Shown here: in pieces, positions 15,456 to 17,703 of the stretch
How the letters are laid out: every line of letters begins with the position of its first letter
Numbering within the stretch: position 1 is the first letter of the stretch
Assembly (NCBI GenBank): GCA_958429225.1
Contig: CAUAJB010000045.1
Coordinates: 1 to 17,703 of the forward strand
Direction: 5' to 3'
DNA: 17,703 nucleotides
Source of the DNA: an uncultured Collinsella sp.
GTDB taxonomy: Bacteria > Actinomycetota > Coriobacteriia > Coriobacteriales > Coriobacteriaceae
Notes under the pieces: generated by a model
What the model was told of the DNA's origin: nothing
Databases searched by the model: none
The model's input: only the letters and a program-made list of their open reading frames with translations
Translations under genes and position numbers: made by a program

Positions 15456-15484
15456 AGGATACGTGGCGTTAGCTGTGCCGTCAA
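15456..15484 (-). promoter_or_regulatory. rpsL operon promoter
   Basis: On the minus strand TTGACG (15479-15484) and TATCCT (15456-15461) are separated by exactly 17 bases, a strong match to the housekeeping sigma consensus. Transcription would start near 15448, giving an rpsL leader of about 85 bases. Confidence 0.85.
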
Positions 15485-15535
15485 CAGACCACGCCGCCGG
15501 GCGTATCCCAAAATGAGTATATTTCCGCAAAGCCT

Positions 15536-15575
15536 ACACAAAAGGAATCCCCTTCGGTGCGCGGGGGCGGATTCC
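15536..15575 (-). terminator. possible terminator hairpin sharing an arm with the long inverted repeat
   Basis: On the minus strand GGAATCC plus two C residues pair with GGGGATTCC (15544-15552), giving about nine pairs with one bulge and a loop of about 13 bases, followed by TTTTGTGT. The 5' arm (complement of 15569-15575) is also the closing arm of the large inverted repeat at 15568-15708, so the two folds exclude each other. The T-run is short and the bulge weakens the call. Confidence 0.4.
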
Positions 15576-15708
15576 CGGTCCGGGCGGCCCGCTGTTTAAG
15601 TTTGCTGCTCTACAGTCCTGGCTCGCACGGAGGCCACATTAAGTGGCCTCCGGCTCGTGCGGAACTCGCGACAAACTTAACCCCTGTGCCGCCCGGCCCG
15701 GGAATCCG
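15568..15708. other. nested inverted repeat, candidate structured RNA
   Basis: A 141-base non-coding element folds back on itself in three nested stems. The outer arms (15568-15588 and 15688-15708) pair at 20 of 21 positions. An inner stem pairs TTAAGTTTG (15596-15604) with CAAACTTAA (15672-15680). A terminal hairpin pairs GGAGGCCAC (15629-15637) with GTGGCCTCC (15643-15651) around ATTAA, extended by CGCAC/GTGCG across a five-base bulge. Unpaired stretches separate the stems. No open frame with a recognisable protein crosses it. It lies upstream of the rpsL promoter and could be an RNA gene, a leader element or a small palindromic repeat. The strand is undecided; the possible terminator at 15536-15575 favours the minus strand. 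I recognise no RNA family. Confidence 0.6.
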
Positions 15709-15731
15709 ACGCGCTCGTCAGGGCAACGTTC

Positions 15732-15768
15732 CCTGCCAAAAAGGGACAGGTTTATTTTGGTCGGTTTT
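15732..15768 (+). repeat. 37-bp dispersed repeat, left copy
   Basis: This stretch matches the reverse complement of 17543-17579 at 36 of 37 positions; the only difference is position 15762. It begins CCTGCCAAAAAGGGACAGG, goes on with TTTATTTTGGT and ends GGTTTT. It lies about 100 bases beyond the terminator of the sigma/anti-sigma operon. I see nothing definite in 15769-15868. Confidence 0.85.
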
Positions 15769-15868
15769 ATCTGGGAAAACACCACTCTTCACGGTGATCC
15801 GCATCCATTTGCCACGTTCTTCCGAGAATCAGACGAATAACGTCCAATCCACTCGTCCATATAACGCT

Positions 15869-15900
15869 AAAAAGGCCGCTTCCCCCCTTGGGAAGCGGCC
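15869..15900 (-). terminator. terminator of the sigma/anti-sigma operon
   Basis: On the minus strand an 11-bp perfect GC-rich stem (arms 15890-15900 and 15874-15884) closes a five-base loop and runs into TTTTT. It begins 6 bases after the anti-sigma stop codon. Confidence 0.92.
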
Positions 15901-15906
15901 CAGACT

Positions 15907-16983
15907 TTACGAATAAACGATGGTAAAGGGTACTTCTGTTTCGGTCTCTCCTGTTGACGTGCACCTCGTGCCCTCAAGCGTTACTGAGACCACTTGGTCG
16001 ACATCGATCAACTTCGTTGGCAGCCAGATGTTCTCTCCGCTATTGCGCGCATAAGAAAAATATAAGTTGAACACCCCTGCGTCGTCATCTTCGACAATCT
16101 GCTCCGATCCATCCTTGTAGCTGACGGTCAGCTTATTATCAACTGCATCAATGCCCAGATCATCGATGTGTGTCTGGATAGAAAACGGGCTGATCTCGAG
16201 AGGCGAGTCATCGGAGCGGAGTTCCTTTGTATCGACGTAAGCTCCAACGCTAAACTCGGGCGTCGATGCCTCGAACGGCTTCGCATCCTCGCCTTCGCCC
16301 TCGGTCCACGAGATATTCCAGGTGACCGCATGTTGAAAACCTCGCTCGCGATCCATAGCGGCAAAGTACATCGTGCCATTAATGACCGTGTCGCTTGATG
16401 TGTCCTTATCAATGGTGCAGCGTGTGTCAGCCCATTCCTCGCCGAAGTTCATGCTGGGCGTGCCGATGCCTTGTTCTTCTTCACCATAGAGAACAAGTTC
16501 GCCCGTCTCTGCTGCCGGCTTGTAGTAGTTAACGCCATTTGGATTGGACAGCGTAAACGTCACGGCACCGCAACCGTTTTTATCGATAGCCATCTCATGG
16601 ATATCAAGCGTATAGCCGTTACCCTCGACGGACAGATTAACCTTCTGGACTGCACCCTCCAGGCTTTGGGGCGCAATGCCGTCACCAAACTCTCTGGTGT
16701 AGGTGTATTTAGCCCCCGATGAGCCGCCGTTGGTCCAGGTAATGGAATCCCCATTGCCGTGGTTTCCCCAGGCTGAGGCAAAATAGCTGGAATTGATAAC
16801 GGCGTGGGCGACCCCTCCGGTCGCCAACACTCCGGCGAGACATCCGATTACGGCAACATAGAGAGACTTCGCGTGGCCCTTTCGATGAAGCGGCTCACCC
16901 GCAGCGGTATTAAGGACGCGATCTGCAAGATTGCTATCGGCTTGGATGGACTCGAAGGCCTGCTTGATTTGGTTGGATTTCAC
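15907..16983 (-). CDS. probable membrane anti-sigma factor (DUF4179-like architecture)
   Basis: A 358-residue protein with a cytoplasmic N-terminus of about 40 residues, one membrane segment (about 41-63, LYVAVIGCLAGVLATGGVA) and a large outside domain of about 290 residues, rich in acidic, Thr and Ser residues and probably mostly beta strands. Such proteins beside ECF sigma genes usually bind the sigma factor with the short inner part and sense something outside. I assign it by context and layout, not by a conserved motif; no ZAS zinc motif (HxxxCxxC) is present. The start is GTG at 16983 with GAGGAGGG five bases upstream, inside the sigma gene, so the two overlap by 50 bp and are probably translationally coupled. 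Two sampled 60-base lines are 47-48% GC, against 58% for one in fabF. Confidence 0.7.
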   Translation of the reverse strand: MKSNQIKQAFESIQADSNLADRVLNTAAGEPLHRKGHAKSLYVAVIGCLAGVLATGGVAHAVINSSYFASAWGNHGNGDSITWTNGGSSGAKYTYTREFGDGIAPQSLEGAVQKVNLSVEGNGYTLDIHEMAIDKNGCGAVTFTLSNPNGVNYYKPAAETGELVLYGEEEQGIGTPSMNFGEEWADTRCTIDKDTSSDTVINGTMYFAAMDRERGFQHAVTWNISWTEGEGEDAKPFEASTPEFSVGAYVDTKELRSDDSPLEISPFSIQTHIDDLGIDAVDNKLTVSYKDGSEQIVEDDDAGVFNLYFSYARNSGENIWLPTKLIDVDQVVSVTLEGTRCTSTGETETEVPFTIVYS

Positions 16984-17452
16984 GGTCGCCCTCCTCTAGG
17001 ATGAATTTGAGTTTCGATCGACCACGAGCTAAACGCGTTCGAACGGTCGCGGCTGGTACATGCAACAACTCGGCAATCTCTGAGGTCGAAAAGCCCAGAT
17101 AGTAATAGAGCACGATGGGGATACGGAATCGTTCCGGAAGTCGCATAACGTCCGACAGGACAGCCCTGGTCTCATCCTGCGCTACCGATAGCGAACCGGC
17201 CAGGTTCTCAATATCCTCCACGCGCCTCCACGGCTTTCGAAAGAGCGATTTGCATTCATTGATCGTGACCCGGATAAGCCAGCGGCGAAGATACTCCCAA
17301 CTCTCAAAATGTCCATCGCTTTTAAGCAGCTTAAGAAAGACATCTTGGGCAATATCGTCGGCATCGGCACGATCGCGCAGGTACGTCAATGCGATTCGAA
17401 ACACGACATCCCTGTGATCTTCAACCGCCTGTCTAAAAGCTTGTTCTTCCAT
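16934..17452 (-). CDS. ECF-type RNA polymerase sigma factor
   Basis: A 172-residue sigma-70 family protein with only regions 2 and 4. Region 2 includes DADDIAQDVFLKLL (30-43) and RRWLIRVTINECKSLFR (56-72). Region 4 includes LPERFRIPIVLYYYLGFS (105-122) and the helix-turn-helix SEIAELLHVPAATVRTRLAR (124-143). This pattern is typical of extracytoplasmic function sigma factors. The frame is open to 17554, but the ATG at 17452 has GGAGG five bases upstream and starts the conserved domain. It overlaps its membrane partner by 50 bp and has an ECF-type promoter about 50 bases upstream, suggesting self-activation. The signal and target genes are unknown. Confidence 0.92.
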   Translation of the reverse strand: MEEQAFRQAVEDHRDVVFRIALTYLRDRADADDIAQDVFLKLLKSDGHFESWEYLRRWLIRVTINECKSLFRKPWRRVEDIENLAGSLSVAQDETRAVLSDVMRLPERFRIPIVLYYYLGFSTSEIAELLHVPAATVRTRLARGRSKLKFILEEGDREIQPNQAGLRVHPSR

Positions 17453-17500
17453 AATCACCTCCCGGTGATGCTGATGTTTCTTGCTGAGGCCCTCACCATA

Positions 17501-17529
17501 GATACGCTTTGACCGAACGGAATGTTTCA
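17501..17529 (-). promoter_or_regulatory. ECF-type promoter of the sigma/anti-sigma operon
   Basis: On the minus strand TGAAAC (17524-17529) and CGTATC (17501-17506) are 17 bases apart. This resembles promoters of Bacillus ECF sigma factors such as SigW (TGAAAC, 16-base spacer, CGTA). It lies upstream of the sigma gene start, with a leader of about 40-45 bases, which fits an autoregulated operon. Confidence 0.65.
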
Positions 17530-17542
17530 AATTCAAGCAGGA

Positions 17543-17579
17543 AAAACCTACCAAAATAAACCTGTCCCTTTTTGGCAGG
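17543..17579 (-). repeat. 37-bp dispersed repeat, right copy
   Basis: This is the inverted copy of 15732-15768 (36 of 37 identical). It sits between the terminator of the upstream gene and the -35 element of the sigma operon, 13 bases upstream of that element. Within it AAACCTG and CAGGTTT, the latter running one base beyond the copy, could form a seven-pair hairpin with an 11-base loop. Confidence 0.85.
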
Positions 17580-17588
17580 TTTTCTTCA

Positions 17589-17627
17589 ACAAAAAAGACC
17601 CGCTTCCCTGTTGGGAAACGGGTCTTT
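17589..17627 (-). terminator. terminator of the gene entering from the right
   Basis: On the minus strand a 15-bp stem with one mismatched (G-U type) pair (arms 17613-17627 and 17594-17608) closes a four-base loop and runs into a T-tract. It starts about 27 bases after the stop codon at 17654-17656. Confidence 0.93.
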
Positions 17628-17653
17628 GGAAGGACGGTTAACGTACTTGGAAA

Positions 17654-17703
17654 TTACTCCTCGTCGTTGTCCTTGGCCTCTTCGGCGTCGTCGGTGTCCA
17701 CGA
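17654..17703 (-). CDS. C-terminal end of an upstream gene with an acidic tail, possibly rpoC
   Basis: Only 16 codons are inside the window; they end VDTDDAEEAKDNDEE then TAA. The tail is very acidic and matches no motif by itself. In actinobacteria rpoB and rpoC commonly lie just before rpsL-rpsG-fusA on the same strand, and RNA polymerase beta-prime proteins of this class can end in an acidic tail, so rpoC is the best guess. That identity is inference from gene order. The coding frame is supported by the terminator just downstream. Confidence 0.5.
   Translation of the reverse strand, partial: VDTDDAEEAKDNDEE

Noticed and set aside
15568..15708. Reading the nested hairpin as tmRNA, RNase P RNA or a tRNA-like gene
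   Set aside because: No CCA-like end, no tRNA arms and no tag-peptide frame are visible, and the shape is a single long imperfect hairpin.
17453..17554. N-terminal extension of the sigma factor
   Set aside because: It runs through the ECF-type promoter and lacks a ribosome binding site; the ATG at 17452 has an excellent one and begins region 2.
15732..17579. Calling the repeat-bounded sigma region an insertion sequence
   Set aside because: There is no transposase and no target-site duplication outside the repeats; only the inverted repeats support it, so they are listed as repeats.

Overview
The window looks like chromosomal DNA of a high-GC Gram-positive anaerobe of the class Coriobacteriia, most like Collinsella. 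This is inferred from protein style and gene order: a fused AccD-AccA carboxyltransferase, FabK as enoyl-ACP reductase, strong GGAGG ribosome binding sites, and an rpsL-rpsG-fusA operon ending in rpsJ instead of tuf. No database search was possible, so the genus is a judgement. Nearly all genes read leftward (minus strand); only birA reads rightward.

Region 1 (1-1712): the first 100 codons of a cation diffusion facilitator, a strong terminator, and an orphan PTS EIIC gene only 40 bp behind the fatty acid operon. Region 2 (1707-10880): a compact type II fatty acid synthesis operon in the order fabH-acpP-fabK-fabD-fabG-fabF-accB-fabZ-accC-accDA. It holds all acetyl-CoA carboxylase parts (AccB carrier, AccC biotin carboxylase, AccDA carboxyltransferase), malonyl transfer (FabD), the carrier protein, initiation (FabH), elongation (FabF), and the reduce-dehydrate-reduce steps (FabG, FabZ, FabK). 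Region 3 (10881-11833): a divergent control region with two nearly identical 18-bp repeats, then birA, whose product biotinylates AccB.

Region 4 (11892-15484): a shared terminator, then the str-type operon rpsL-rpsG-fusA-rpsJ with a clear sigma-A-type promoter. rpsL and rpsJ both begin with TTG. Region 5 (15536-15768): a non-coding stretch with a large nested inverted repeat that overlaps a possible terminator hairpin on the minus strand. It is the best candidate here for an undescribed RNA element. Region 6 (15732-17579): an ECF sigma factor and its overlapping membrane anti-sigma-like partner, with an ECF-type promoter in front, enclosed by a 37-bp inverted repeat (36/37) and visibly lower in GC than the fab genes. 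Region 7 (17589-17703): a terminator and the acidic C-terminal end of an upstream gene, possibly rpoC.

No tRNA, rRNA, CRISPR array, transposase or integrase was found. The most interesting signals are the nested hairpin element, the repeat-bounded sigma cassette, the twin repeats at the fabH promoter, and the sugar permease attached to the lipid operon.
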